Below, in pieces: positions 42,684-51,836 of a DNA stretch of 64,000 bases. Below the pieces are notes generated by a model. The model was not told where the DNA came from. It made no database searches and was given only the letters and a program-made list of their open reading frames with translations. The DNA comes from Runella defluvii (GTDB lineage: Bacteria > Bacteroidota > Bacteroidia > Cytophagales > Spirosomataceae), in NCBI RefSeq assembly GCF_014195535.1, contig NZ_JACIBY010000013.1, positions 144,705 to 208,704 on the forward strand. The letters run 5' to 3'. Position numbers and translations under genes: made by a program. Numbering within the stretch: position 1 is the first letter of the stretch; every line of letters begins with the position of its first letter.

Positions 42684-43586
42684 TTAGAAGATACTCATCA
42701 CTTCTTGGTAAGAAATTAAGAAAATGGCCAATACGGCGATGGCCAAACCTACTTTATTGAGCGGTTCGAGGGTTTCTTTGAACAAAAGCCACGCCATAAA
42801 AGCCGATGTTAGCATACTTAAAACGTTGTAAATTGGAAAAACAAAGGCCGCGCTGTTGCCAAAATCACTCAATGCTCCGAGTAAAAAATAAAAAGACAGA
42901 AAGTTGGGAAAGCCCAAAATCAACCCTCCGACGACGCTTTGCCACTGCACCTTTTCCCCAAAAAACAACACTCGAATCAGCAAGTAACCGTTCCCAATCA
43001 GAATAGCGCCCGTGCAGGCAATGGCCGTAAAGAGCGATGATTCGCTGGGCTGATAAAAAGTAGAGCTGGTATAATTGATAAGGGTATTGTTAGTGCCACT
43101 GGCAAAAAAGAGAATGACAGGTAAGAATAACACGGCCCCCGTTTTGACCGATTCGGCGTTGCCATTTTTTTTCAACGTACTCAAGGCCAACGCCACAAGC
43201 GCGAGCAGCAAACCAAGGTAGTTGAGAAAAGTAAAGTCTTTGTTGTTGTTGTTGAAGACAAATAACCCGAACAACACAGGAATCACCAACGACATGTTTC
43301 CTGCCAGCGAAGCCGCCGTGACGCCCACTTTGGTGGTGGTGATGCCAATAAGGGCAAAAACCACGACAAACATCGCCCCCAGTGCCAGCGTAAGTAGGGT
43401 TGGCGTAGAGCCCCAGTCGGTAGAAAAATACTGCTGACGGTTGGGCATGAGCATCAGCCCCATCAACACGCACGAATAATAATTGAAAAATACCGCGTGA
43501 AAAGGTTGAACTTTGTACTTGGGAAACGCCCGCATGATGAGATACAAAGACACCGTAAAGACAACAGCCAGTAGAAAGTTTAACAT
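42684..43586 (-). CDS. EamA/DMT-superfamily transporter
   Basis: The 300-residue protein has ten membrane helices in two EamA halves, ending in GLAIAVLAIFLISYQEV. It is a different subfamily from the transporter at 11433. The ATG at 43586 (MLNFLLAVVFTV) starts directly at the first helix; the longer reading from 43613 adds nine polar residues. Substrate unknown. Confidence 0.85.
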   Translation of the reverse strand: MLNFLLAVVFTVSLYLIMRAFPKYKVQPFHAVFFNYYSCVLMGLMLMPNRQQYFSTDWGSTPTLLTLALGAMFVVVFALIGITTTKVGVTAASLAGNMSLVIPVLFGLFVFNNNNKDFTFLNYLGLLLALVALALSTLKKNGNAESVKTGAVLFLPVILFFASGTNNTLINYTSSTFYQPSESSLFTAIACTGAILIGNGYLLIRVLFFGEKVQWQSVVGGLILGFPNFLSFYFLLGALSDFGNSAAFVFPIYNVLSMLTSAFMAWLLFKETLEPLNKVGLAIAVLAIFLISYQEVMSIF

Positions 43587-43700
43587 AATCGAATGGGGTT
43601 GAACAGGGAACAAATTGTGGCGCGCTGCGATTTACTTAAAAATACCTATCAAACCAAAACAGTCCGTAATTTTACAATCCTCATTTGAACTCCAACCAAT

Positions 43701-44972
43701 ATGCAATTAGATAGAACGATACCGCCCGCTTTCCGCACTATTCAGACAGTACAGTTTCCATCTCATCAGAGCGTTATGCTCGACAACGGTCAGCCGCTAT
43801 TTGTGGCCAACGTGGGCGAGCAACCCGTTGTGAGAATAGAAGTGCTGTTTGAGGCAGGAACGTGGCACGAAGACGTCGATGGGGCGTCGTTTTTTGGAGT
43901 AAAAATGTTAACAGAAGGTACTCAAAAACGGACATCTGCCCAAATTAGCGAGCATTTTGACCAAATTGGGGCTTTTGTTGATTTGAGCCACACGCCCGAC
44001 CGCGCCAATATCATGGTGTATGGCCTCACCAAACACCTCGGGGCAATTCTCGAAATGGTGTCGGAACTTATCCACGAGGCAACTTATCCCGAAAAGGAGT
44101 TCAATGATTTGCGCAATATCAGCCTTCAAAACCTGCGTATCAACCTCGAAAAGAATGCGTACGTAGCCACAACTACCTTCAAAGAACGCTTGTTTGGCGC
44201 GACGCACCCGTACGGAAAAAGCCAAAATGAAAAGTCGATAACAGCCCTTTCGGTAGCTGATTTACAAAATTTTTATACGAATCGCATCAAAGCGCGTCCT
44301 TTTCGCGTATTCCTTTCTGGACAGGTAGGTGACGCTGAGGTGGCTTTGGTCAACCAATATTTGGGGCAACATTTGGTGGTGCCTTCGCTCGAAGTGAATA
44401 AGTCGCTCGAAATCGTTTCGCAAACCGAACCGTTGTGGGTCGAGAAAGCAGACGCTGTACAGTCGTCGGTAAGGGTAGGGCGGATGTTGTTCAAACGTCA
44501 ACACCCTGATTTTTACCGAATGATTGTAGCCAACGAAATTTTGGGAGGCTATTTTGGTTCGCGATTGATGCGTAACATTCGGGAAGAAAAAGGCTTTACC
44601 TACGGCATTTCGTCGAGTATCGTGCCGATGCGCCAAGCGGGTTATTGGGCGATTGGAACGGATGTCAAAAAAGAATTTGCCCAAGCGACCTTGGACGAAA
44701 TCCAAAAAGAAATTCACCGATTGCAGACCGAGCTTGTCCCCGAAAATGAGCTTGAAACCGTCAAAAACTACTTAGCAGGAGAGTTTGCGGGGTCACTCAA
44801 TACACCTTTTGAAATTGCTGATCGTGTGCGATTGATGGTACTGGAAGGACTAGATGTTGAATTTTATTCCAACTATATCCAACGATTGCGCGTCGTTACG
44901 GCAGAGGATATTCAAAAAATAGCAAATCAATACTGGCAATGGGAAGATTTGCAACAAGTAATTGTAGGATAA
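43701..44972 (+). CDS. M16 (pitrilysin) family protein lacking the HxxEH zinc motif
   Basis: The 423-residue protein has the two-halved M16 fold. Where active members have HxxEH before the LFKGT-like strand, this one reads SFFGVKMLTEGT, with no His or Glu pair, so it cannot bind zinc. The C-terminal partner half keeps RNIREEKGFTYGISS, the substrate-binding R-Y region. It therefore resembles the non-catalytic subunit of heterodimeric M16B peptidases. No catalytic M16 gene is adjacent. No signal peptide is evident. Confidence 0.9.
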   Translation: MQLDRTIPPAFRTIQTVQFPSHQSVMLDNGQPLFVANVGEQPVVRIEVLFEAGTWHEDVDGASFFGVKMLTEGTQKRTSAQISEHFDQIGAFVDLSHTPDRANIMVYGLTKHLGAILEMVSELIHEATYPEKEFNDLRNISLQNLRINLEKNAYVATTTFKERLFGATHPYGKSQNEKSITALSVADLQNFYTNRIKARPFRVFLSGQVGDAEVALVNQYLGQHLVVPSLEVNKSLEIVSQTEPLWVEKADAVQSSVRVGRMLFKRQHPDFYRMIVANEILGGYFGSRLMRNIREEKGFTYGISSSIVPMRQAGYWAIGTDVKKEFAQATLDEIQKEIHRLQTELVPENELETVKNYLAGEFAGSLNTPFEIADRVRLMVLEGLDVEFYSNYIQRLRVVTAEDIQKIANQYWQWEDLQQVIVG

Positions 44973-45008
44973 AAAATAGAGTTGATGCCAATCACTCTCA
45001 ACAAACAA

Positions 45009-45863
45009 ATGAAGAAGATTCACTTAGTAATTGCGGTGGTATCCGCCCTGAGCATTGTTTCTTGTCAAACCATGCTCGAAAACGATGCACAAAAACAGTA
45101 CGAACAAAACGAGCTGGACATTCAAAACTACATCTCGTCGAAGCAGCTTACGATGCAAAAAAGTACATCGGGTTTGTATTATAACATTTTAAAAACCAAC
45201 CCCACAGGTCAAAAACCAAACGTCGGGGATGAGGTGTCGATTCACTATACATTGTTCAAAATGTCGGGGGTGAAATTCGACAGTACCGAGCGTGTTAAGA
45301 ACGTTCCTTTTTCGTACATCTATGGCGTCAATCGCCTCATTCTTGGCATGGATGAAGGCATTGCGATGATGCGCCAAGGCGAGCAAGGGCTGTTTTTGAT
45401 GAACCATACGCTTGCTTTTGGGAGCCAATCGGATGCGCAGTTGCCTGCTTATTCGGCGGTAGGGGCAGACGTAGAATTGGTAAAAGTGCGTAATGAAGAG
45501 CAACAAATGGAAGATTATATTTCGTCAAAAAACCTGACAATTACGGAAAAAACATCGTCTGGCCTGCGGTTTTTCTTAACCACCACTACCACCAATGCCC
45601 AAGTGAAAGCAGGAGATGTAGTTTCGGTAAAATACACAGGAAAACTGTTGACTGACAAACAGTTTGATACGGGAGAAATTTCGGTAAAAATAGGCTCAGG
45701 CGGTGTAATCAAAGGTTTTGAAGAAGGAATTAGCAAGATGCGCCTCGGCGAAAAAGCCACTCTCATCTTCCCTTCATCATTAGGGTATGGCACCACTGGC
45801 TCGGGTTCCGTGATTCGGCCTTACGCTCCGCTTCTTTTTGAAGTAGAGATTGTGAATAAATAG
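45009..45863 (+). CDS. Lipoprotein with two FKBP-type peptidyl-prolyl isomerase domains
   Basis: The 284-residue protein has a lipoprotein signal (LSIVSC, Cys near 19) and two FKBP domains (about 65-160 and 195-284), each with VGDEVSIHYTL / AGDVVSVKYTGKL and GMDEGIAMMRQGE / GFEEGISKMRLGE. The second retains more active-site aromatic residues. It probably assists folding in the periplasm or at the outer membrane. The ATG at 45009 begins the signal peptide; an upstream TTG/ATG pair adds polar residues. Confidence 0.9.
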   Translation: MKKIHLVIAVVSALSIVSCQTMLENDAQKQYEQNELDIQNYISSKQLTMQKSTSGLYYNILKTNPTGQKPNVGDEVSIHYTLFKMSGVKFDSTERVKNVPFSYIYGVNRLILGMDEGIAMMRQGEQGLFLMNHTLAFGSQSDAQLPAYSAVGADVELVKVRNEEQQMEDYISSKNLTITEKTSSGLRFFLTTTTTNAQVKAGDVVSVKYTGKLLTDKQFDTGEISVKIGSGGVIKGFEEGISKMRLGEKATLIFPSSLGYGTTGSGSVIRPYAPLLFEVEIVNK

Positions 45864-45869
45864 GAAAGT

Positions 45870-45899
45870 GTGCGTGCGGTTGCTCACAACCGCACGCAC
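45870..45899. terminator. 13-bp hairpin with CTCA loop between convergent genes
   Basis: GTGCGTGCGGTTG pairs perfectly with CAACCGCACGCAC around CTCA. It lies between the FKBP and LhgO stop codons and lacks a clear T-run. It shares its loop with the palindromes at 39.7-40.0 and 41.9 kb. Confidence 0.75.
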
Positions 45900-45907
45900 T
45901 TACAAAA

Positions 45908-47113
45908 CTAAAATCGCTTCAGCGCCAGTTCTGCCACGGTTTGGCCAATCGACAGCGACGAAGTCGCGGCGGGAGAAGGGGCATTGCAAACGTTGATGGC
46001 GTTGGGGCGTTCGATGATGCTGAAGTCATCGAGTAAGCCGCCGTCGCGGTCGCAAGCTTGGGCTCGCACGCCTGCACCGCCTGGCACCAAGTCGCTTTCT
46101 TTAATTTCGGGAATTAATTCTTGCAAGGCTTTGGTAAAAGCCGCTTTTGAAAACGAGCGATACATTTCTCCTAAGCCCGTTTGCCAATATTTCGCGGCTA
46201 CTTTCTGAAAACCTGGCCACGTGAGCGTTTGCCAAAGTTCTTTGGCGTGAATGTCCAATTTTTTATACCCTTCGCGGCGGAAAGCCAACACCGCATTCGG
46301 TCCTGCTTCGACGCCACCGCCAATCATCCGCGTAAAGTGAACGCCCAAAAACGGGAAGTTCGGGTCGGGAACGGGATAAATGAGGTTTTTGACCAAATGT
46401 TGTTTCTCGGGTTTGATTTCGAAGTACTCCCCTCTGAATGGAATAATGCGTAAATGAATCGGGTCTTGCTGGGTAAACTGAGCTACTTTGTCGGAATACA
46501 ACCCCGCGCAGTTGATTACGAGTTTGGTTTGGTGGTAACTTTGTTCCGTAATGACGTTAGAGAACTTTTCCCCCTGCTGAATCCCCGTAACGCGTTGACC
46601 AAAGATAATTTCTCCGCCTAATTCGCGCACTTTTTCGGCGTATTTTTCGCAAACGGCTTTGTAATTGATGATGCCTGTTTGGGGAACAAAAAAACCTTTA
46701 ATGCCTTGTACGTGAGGCTCGTATTCACGCATACCTGCAAGGTCGAGCATTTTGAAACCTGTCAAGCCGTTTTGGTGGCCGCGTTCGTAAAGCCCTTCCA
46801 AAATCGGTACTTGTTCGGGGCGGGTTGCCACCACAATTTTCCCACAAAGGTCATACGGAATGCCTTCTTGTTCGGCAAAATCAATGAGCATCTGATACCC
46901 CCGAATGCAATTGGTTGCTTTGAGGCTACCAGGTTTGTAATACAAGCCCGAGTGAATCACACCGCTGTTGTGGCCTGTTTGGTGCATGGCTACTTCATCT
47001 TCTTTTTCAATCACCAACAACCGAGTCTTGGGACGTTGTTGCTTGAGTTTAAGCGCCGTTGCCAAACCAACGATACCGCCTCCTACAATGATGATGTCGT
47101 ATGTTTTTTCCAA
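45908..47113 (-). CDS. lhgO: L-2-hydroxyglutarate oxidase
   Basis: FAD-dependent oxidase or dehydrogenase that oxidises L-2-hydroxyglutarate to 2-oxoglutarate. The 401-residue protein has the dinucleotide-binding IIIVGGGIVGLATALKL (residues 7-23), HQTGHNSGVIHSGLYYKPGS, and the C-terminal substrate region RAQACDRDGGLLDDF typical of LhgO/YgaF. The start codon is TTG at 47113, since no ATG precedes the FAD motif. A -7 box lies just upstream. Confidence 0.94.
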   Translation of the reverse strand: MEKTYDIIIVGGGIVGLATALKLKQQRPKTRLLVIEKEDEVAMHQTGHNSGVIHSGLYYKPGSLKATNCIRGYQMLIDFAEQEGIPYDLCGKIVVATRPEQVPILEGLYERGHQNGLTGFKMLDLAGMREYEPHVQGIKGFFVPQTGIINYKAVCEKYAEKVRELGGEIIFGQRVTGIQQGEKFSNVITEQSYHQTKLVINCAGLYSDKVAQFTQQDPIHLRIIPFRGEYFEIKPEKQHLVKNLIYPVPDPNFPFLGVHFTRMIGGGVEAGPNAVLAFRREGYKKLDIHAKELWQTLTWPGFQKVAAKYWQTGLGEMYRSFSKAAFTKALQELIPEIKESDLVPGGAGVRAQACDRDGGLLDDFSIIERPNAINVCNAPSPAATSSLSIGQTVAELALKRF

Positions 47114-47136
47114 GTGAGTATGCGTTTTGTGTGCTA

Positions 47137-47144
47137 CAAAGTTA
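47137..47144 (-). promoter_or_regulatory. Bacteroidota -7 box for lhgO
   Basis: The minus strand reads TAACTTTG, a perfect TAnnTTTG, 23 bases before the lhgO start. No clear TTG is at the right distance. On the plus strand TACATTTG (47157-47164) lies 4 bases before the acyltransferase ATG; if real, that mRNA would be nearly leaderless. Confidence 0.35.
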
Positions 47145-47168
47145 GGCGAATCTGCTTACATTTGAAGC

Positions 47169-47723
47169 ATGAAGAAAACCATCGTTGCGCTCTATTCGGC
47201 TTTTTTAGCCTTCAAAGATTATCTCTTTCGAGAATGGGTCATGTCGATTCCCTTTCATGCTGTTCGGCGTTTTTTCATTCATCAAACCATAAGCAAACTG
47301 GGAGAAAAAGGTTTTGTGATGATGAAAGTGGAGTTTCGGAACGGAAAAAACATCGAAATTGGCGACGGCTGCTTTATCAATAAACATACCTTGTTGGATG
47401 GTCGAGGCGGACGATTGGTGATTGGAAACCACGTGGACATTGCCCAAGAAGTAAACATTTGGACGCTCTCGCACGACCCTCACGACGATTTTCACCGTGT
47501 TTGGGGCAAAGACGTCGTCATCGAAGATTATGCGTGGATTGCCTCTCGGGTGACCATCATGCCTGGTGTGCGAATAGGCCGAGGGGCTGTGGTGGCGGCG
47601 GGTAGTATCGTCACCAAAGACGTGGCTCCGATGGCGATGGTGGCGGGAGTTCCTGCCAAAGTAGTGGGCGAACGAAAAAGTGGTTTGAAGTACAAATTAG
47701 ATTGGGAACCGTGGTTTAAGTAA
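47169..47723 (+). CDS. Left-handed beta-helix acyltransferase
   Basis: The 184-residue protein has hexapeptide repeats of the maltose/galactoside O-acetyltransferase type (IEIGDGCFINKHTLLDGRGG, VVIEDYAWIASRVTIMPGVRIGRGAVVAAGSIVTKDV), with a catalytic-looking His in LSHDPH. Such enzymes acetylate sugars of surface polysaccharides. It is isolated and divergent from lhgO. Confidence 0.9.
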   Translation: MKKTIVALYSAFLAFKDYLFREWVMSIPFHAVRRFFIHQTISKLGEKGFVMMKVEFRNGKNIEIGDGCFINKHTLLDGRGGRLVIGNHVDIAQEVNIWTLSHDPHDDFHRVWGKDVVIEDYAWIASRVTIMPGVRIGRGAVVAAGSIVTKDVAPMAMVAGVPAKVVGERKSGLKYKLDWEPWFK

Positions 47724-47846
47724 GGAAATGAGAGCTTTTGGCAACGTTGCCGATAACGATTGCATAAAAAAATCCAATTAATAGGTTGTTTTGTACTACT
47801 CTATGGGCTAATCTCGTAGATAATTATGGCTATTCAAACCAACCCA

Positions 47847-50189
47847 ATGAAACTACTTCTTCGAATTTTTCTCCTACTTTCTCTGACGGCTTTTCACCCT
47901 GCCGACGATCAATTGACGATATTTTTGTGCGGCGACTCAACTTTGGCCGACAAACTCCCCGCCGACGCGCCCGAAACGGGCTGGGGCATGGTGCTGCCGT
48001 CCTATTTCAACGAGGCTGTCAAAGTGCAAAATCACGCCGTGAATGGCCGTAGCACCAAAAGCTTTATCACCGAAGGCCGCTGGCAAAAAGTGGTGTCGCA
48101 GGTGAAAAAGGGCGACTGGGTGTTTATTCAGTTTGGGCACAACGACCAAAAAGTGGCCGATACGACCCGCTCGGCTCCTGCGCAGACCTTGTACCGCCAA
48201 AATTTGATTCGTTTTGTGAACGAAACGCGCGCCAAAGGTGGAAATCCGTTGCTAATTACGCCCGTGATGCGCCGTAAATTTGACGAAAACGGGGCGTTTG
48301 TGGACCAACACGGCGAGTATCCACAGGTAGTGAAAGAGGTGGCCAAAGAATTGAAAGTTCCTATCGTTGACTTGCACGCCAAAAGTCAGAAAGTGATTGA
48401 AAAGCACGGGGTAGAGGCGTCAAAGTTGCTGTTTTTGCACTACGGAGCCAATGTTTTTCCAAAAAATCCAAAAGGATTGACCGACGATACGCACTTCTCA
48501 AAATACGGAGCGGCTGTGATGGCGAGTTTGGTGATGGAAGGCATCATGGAATTACCGATTGACCTTAAAAGTTTTGTAAAAAAATCGGAGTTTACGAACA
48601 AATACGCGTTTGAACTTCCAAAATACGCCACGCCTACCTTTCGTAAAGATACGTTTAACATCGTTCGTTACGGCGCCAAAGCCGATGGTTATACGGTCAA
48701 TACCAAGGCGATTCAACAGGCGATTGATGTGTGCAACGAAGCAGGTGGCGGAACCGTCCTGATTCCCGCAGGCTTGTGGGTAACGGGGCCGATTGTGCTG
48801 AAAAACAACGTGAATCTTCACTTGGCCAAAAACGCATTGTTGCAGTACAGCCGCAACCACGACGATTATCCAATTGTGGTTACGACCTGGGAGGGTCAAG
48901 AATCGTACCGTTGTCAGGCACCGATTTGGGGCGTGGACTTGACCAATATCGGTATTACGGGCGAAGGCGTTATCGACGGAGGTGGTGACGTTTGGCGCGC
49001 CATCAAACGCGAAAAACAAACGACTTCGCAGTGGATTGCTCTTCAAAAATCGGGCGGAGTCGTGAGCGAAAAAGGCGATATGTGGTATCCGTCGGAGCAG
49101 TCGAAAAAAGGAAATAACACGCCCAACGCGGGTCGTATTTTGAACGGAGTGCATCCGACGCAAGCTGAATTGGCGTCGTACAAAGATTTTCTACGCCCCA
49201 ACATGGTAAGTCTAACTCGTTGCAAAAGTGTTTTGATTGAGGGAGTTACGTTTCAAAATTCCCCCGCTTGGACGCTTCACCCGTTGTTGTGTGACCACAT
49301 CAGCGTTCGCAACGTGAATGTGCGAAATTATTGGTACGCCCAAAACAGTGATGCCATTGACTTAGAATCGTGCCGTAACGGAATTTTGGAAGGATGTACT
49401 TTTGATACGGGCGACGACGGAATTACGATTAAGTCGGGGCGTGACGAGCAAGGCCGCAAACGTGGCGTGCCTACCGAAAATTTCATTGTCAGAGATTGTA
49501 AAGTATATCACGCACATGGCGGGTTTGTGATTGGCTCCGAAATGTCGGGGGGCGTGCGCAATATGTTTGTTTCCAACTGTACGTTTATGGGCTCGGACGT
49601 GGGGCTTCGATTTAAGACAGCCCGCGGTCGGGGAGGCGTAGTAGAAGACATTTACGTCACCGACATCAACATGACCGAAATCCCAGGCGAAGCCGTCATT
49701 TTTGACATGTATTATGCGGCCAAAGATCCCGTGGCGTTGGTAGGCGAATCCAACGAGTTGCCTGTCATTAAAGCTGAGCCGTTGAATGAAGGAACGCCGC
49801 AGTTTAAAAACTTTTACATCAAAAATATTGTGTGCAAAGGCGCAGAAACGGCGATTATGGTACGAGGCTTGCCCGAAATGAGCATCAAAAATATTAACAT
49901 TGACAATGCCTACATCGAGGCCAACAAGGGCTTGGTATGCGTAGAAGGTGAAAATATTAACCTCAAAAACGTCACGATGTTGACCAGCGACAAAACGGTG
50001 ATGCAAGTGCAAAACAGCAAAAACATCACACTCGACGGCATTACCTACGGAAAAGACAAGGACGTATTGCTCAAAGTAATGGGTGACCGTTCGGAGTCCA
50101 TCAAACTGCTCCACACCGACGCCACTGGTGCCAAAAAAGAAGTAGAACTTGGCGTAGGAGTAAAGAGCAAAGTCATAAGTAAAAAGTAA
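47847..50189 (+). CDS. Pectin-degrading fusion: CE12 acetylesterase plus GH28 polygalacturonase
   Basis: Exported protein of 780 residues (signal to about 19; an ATG at 47826 is an alternative). Residues about 22-235 are an SGNH esterase of the rhamnogalacturonan acetylesterase type: LCGDSTLAD (Ser31), QFGHND and DTHFSKYGA. From about 265 a GH28 right-handed beta-helix follows, with NSDAIDLES, GDDGITIKSG (catalytic Asp pair), AHGGFVIGSEMSGG and RFKTARGRGG. Together they would deacetylate and cut pectin chains. It is a single gene with no SusCD pair nearby. Confidence 0.93.
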   Translation: MKLLLRIFLLLSLTAFHPADDQLTIFLCGDSTLADKLPADAPETGWGMVLPSYFNEAVKVQNHAVNGRSTKSFITEGRWQKVVSQVKKGDWVFIQFGHNDQKVADTTRSAPAQTLYRQNLIRFVNETRAKGGNPLLITPVMRRKFDENGAFVDQHGEYPQVVKEVAKELKVPIVDLHAKSQKVIEKHGVEASKLLFLHYGANVFPKNPKGLTDDTHFSKYGAAVMASLVMEGIMELPIDLKSFVKKSEFTNKYAFELPKYATPTFRKDTFNIVRYGAKADGYTVNTKAIQQAIDVCNEAGGGTVLIPAGLWVTGPIVLKNNVNLHLAKNALLQYSRNHDDYPIVVTTWEGQESYRCQAPIWGVDLTNIGITGEGVIDGGGDVWRAIKREKQTTSQWIALQKSGGVVSEKGDMWYPSEQSKKGNNTPNAGRILNGVHPTQAELASYKDFLRPNMVSLTRCKSVLIEGVTFQNSPAWTLHPLLCDHISVRNVNVRNYWYAQNSDAIDLESCRNGILEGCTFDTGDDGITIKSGRDEQGRKRGVPTENFIVRDCKVYHAHGGFVIGSEMSGGVRNMFVSNCTFMGSDVGLRFKTARGRGGVVEDIYVTDINMTEIPGEAVIFDMYYAAKDPVALVGESNELPVIKAEPLNEGTPQFKNFYIKNIVCKGAETAIMVRGLPEMSIKNINIDNAYIEANKGLVCVEGENINLKNVTMLTSDKTVMQVQNSKNITLDGITYGKDKDVLLKVMGDRSESIKLLHTDATGAKKEVELGVGVKSKVISKK

Positions 50190-50270
50190 TGTCGAGTGCA
50201 AACGGGGGCGCCCGAGCGATGCAGAATGTCGAATAAGCCCATTCGACATTCTGCATTTGACACTCGACAC
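50189..50270. repeat. Compact AATGTCGA-type palindrome
   Basis: TGCAGAATGTCGAAT (50220-50234) pairs perfectly with ATTCGACATTCTGCA (50241-50255) around AAGCCC. Outer arms GTCGAGTG.CAAA and TTTGACACTCGAC also pair, with an unpaired insert. It sits between the convergent CE12-GH28 and M20 genes. It belongs to the same family as the element in the ebo operon. Confidence 0.8.
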
Positions 50271-51797
50271 TTATTTGACTTCTGGTTGGGTCAAAATGGC
50301 CATCCACGTTTTTATTCCCTCCACGTAATTGCCGAGGCGGAGGTTTTCGTTGGCGGCGTGTTGGTTGTTGTCCGAGTTCACCATCGGAACGTGAATGGCG
50401 GGTAAATTTAATTCCCGCAAAAAGGGCACAATCGGCACCGAACCACCCGTCATCCGAATCTTAATCGGCTCTTTCCCAAACGTACGAACAATCACTGCCG
50501 TTAGCCAACGGTCAGGATAAATCCCAAAATCGGTACGGAAAGGCAACATCCGCGCTTCACGTTCGAGTAAAGTGACGATTTTGGGGTATTTCAATCGTTC
50601 GGCATCGGTGGGTTTTCGGTCTAAAATAACATAACCTTTACTTTCGATGTGTTTTTTGACCAAGCCAATCAAGCGCTCAGGGCTAGATTCGGGCACCAAA
50701 CGGATGTCGATTTCGGCCGTGGCTTCGTCGGGCACAATCGTGTTGGCTTTTTCTCCAATATTGGCAGAAACCAACCCACGGATGTTGAGCGAAGGGTATT
50801 GCAAGGATTCTTGGTAATTAGCACCTACTTTGTCGGGTTGGGTAAAGACCAGTTTTTGACGAATCAATTCAGGATCGTCGGGGACGGCGGCTAGGATTTT
50901 GCGCGCGCTGGCGTCAATCGTGATACCGTCGTAGTAGCCAGGAATGGTCACACGACCGTCTTCATCTTTCATTGAGGCCAACAATTGCGCCATCCGAAGC
51001 GCAGGATTGGGGGCATAATTGCCGTAGTGGCCGCTGTGTTGTGAAATTTTGGGTCCATAAGTAGTCAGCGTAATCGACGCAATACCACGGCAGCCGTAGG
51101 TAAGGGTCGGTTCGTTCGACAAATGCCGCCCGCCGTCCATCACCATCAGAAAATCTGCGCCTAGTTTTCCCTTGTGCGTTTTGACCATTTCGGCCAAATG
51201 CGGCGCGCCAATTTCCTCCTCGCTGTCCAAAATCACTTTGAGGTGGTAAGGCGACTGCACGTTTTCTTTTTGCATCATGTCCAACGCCGCCAATAACATC
51301 AAAATTGGCCCTTTATCGTCCGAAACGGCGCGGGCAAAAATCCGCCATTCGGGGTCGTAGGCCGTCTGAAGGTTATCCCAAGAAATGGCTTCCCATTGAC
51401 CGTTAGCGCTTTTTTTCTTCAAAACGGGTTTATAGGGAGACTCCTGTTGCCATTTTTCAGGCTCCACGGGCTGCCCATCGAAGTGCATGTAAAAGAGCAG
51501 CGTTTTGAGTGGCCCAGGAGCGGGTTTAGCCGATTTTTTTTCTGCAAAAAAGACGGGATGACCTGCTGTTGGTAAAAATTCCGTAGTAAATCCTTGTTTT
51601 TCAAAGGCTTTTTTGAGCCAATCGAGGTTGGGCTGAATTTGTTCTTTGATGTGCGCATTGCTCGGCAAACTCATAAAATCGTAGAGGTTGCCGTAGTAGT
51701 TTTTAACGTGTTTTTTAACGGTTGTTTCTAAGTCTGTTTGAGACTGAGCGTGAGCAATCACGGCAGTGAAGAACAAAAGAGACAGTAATTTTTTCAT
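50271..51797 (-). CDS. Exported M20-family dipeptidase-like metallopeptidase
   Basis: The 508-residue protein has a signal peptide (to about 19) and the M20 metal ligands: LLFYMHFDGQP (His), VSDDKGPILML (Asp), DSEEEIGAPH (Glu pair) and the C-terminal His in NSDNNQHAANEN. A dimerisation domain interrupts the catalytic domain (about 215-365). It probably hydrolyses peptides in the periplasm. It is on the same strand as the S9 peptidase gene, 39 bases downstream. Confidence 0.92.
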   Translation of the reverse strand: MKKLLSLLFFTAVIAHAQSQTDLETTVKKHVKNYYGNLYDFMSLPSNAHIKEQIQPNLDWLKKAFEKQGFTTEFLPTAGHPVFFAEKKSAKPAPGPLKTLLFYMHFDGQPVEPEKWQQESPYKPVLKKKSANGQWEAISWDNLQTAYDPEWRIFARAVSDDKGPILMLLAALDMMQKENVQSPYHLKVILDSEEEIGAPHLAEMVKTHKGKLGADFLMVMDGGRHLSNEPTLTYGCRGIASITLTTYGPKISQHSGHYGNYAPNPALRMAQLLASMKDEDGRVTIPGYYDGITIDASARKILAAVPDDPELIRQKLVFTQPDKVGANYQESLQYPSLNIRGLVSANIGEKANTIVPDEATAEIDIRLVPESSPERLIGLVKKHIESKGYVILDRKPTDAERLKYPKIVTLLEREARMLPFRTDFGIYPDRWLTAVIVRTFGKEPIKIRMTGGSVPIVPFLRELNLPAIHVPMVNSDNNQHAANENLRLGNYVEGIKTWMAILTQPEVK

Positions 51798-51836
51798 TAA
51801 GGTATAGAGTATTTATTTAAGAAAAAGAAGAGTAGG

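Noticed and set aside
46679..47383. A 234-codon plus-strand frame spanning lhgO and the acyltransferase start
   Set aside because: It overlaps two well-supported genes in other frames.
49362..50270. A 302-codon minus-strand reading frame
   Set aside because: It lies wholly opposite the GH28 domain, lacks any domain, and its N terminus comes from the palindromic repeat (CRMSN peptide).
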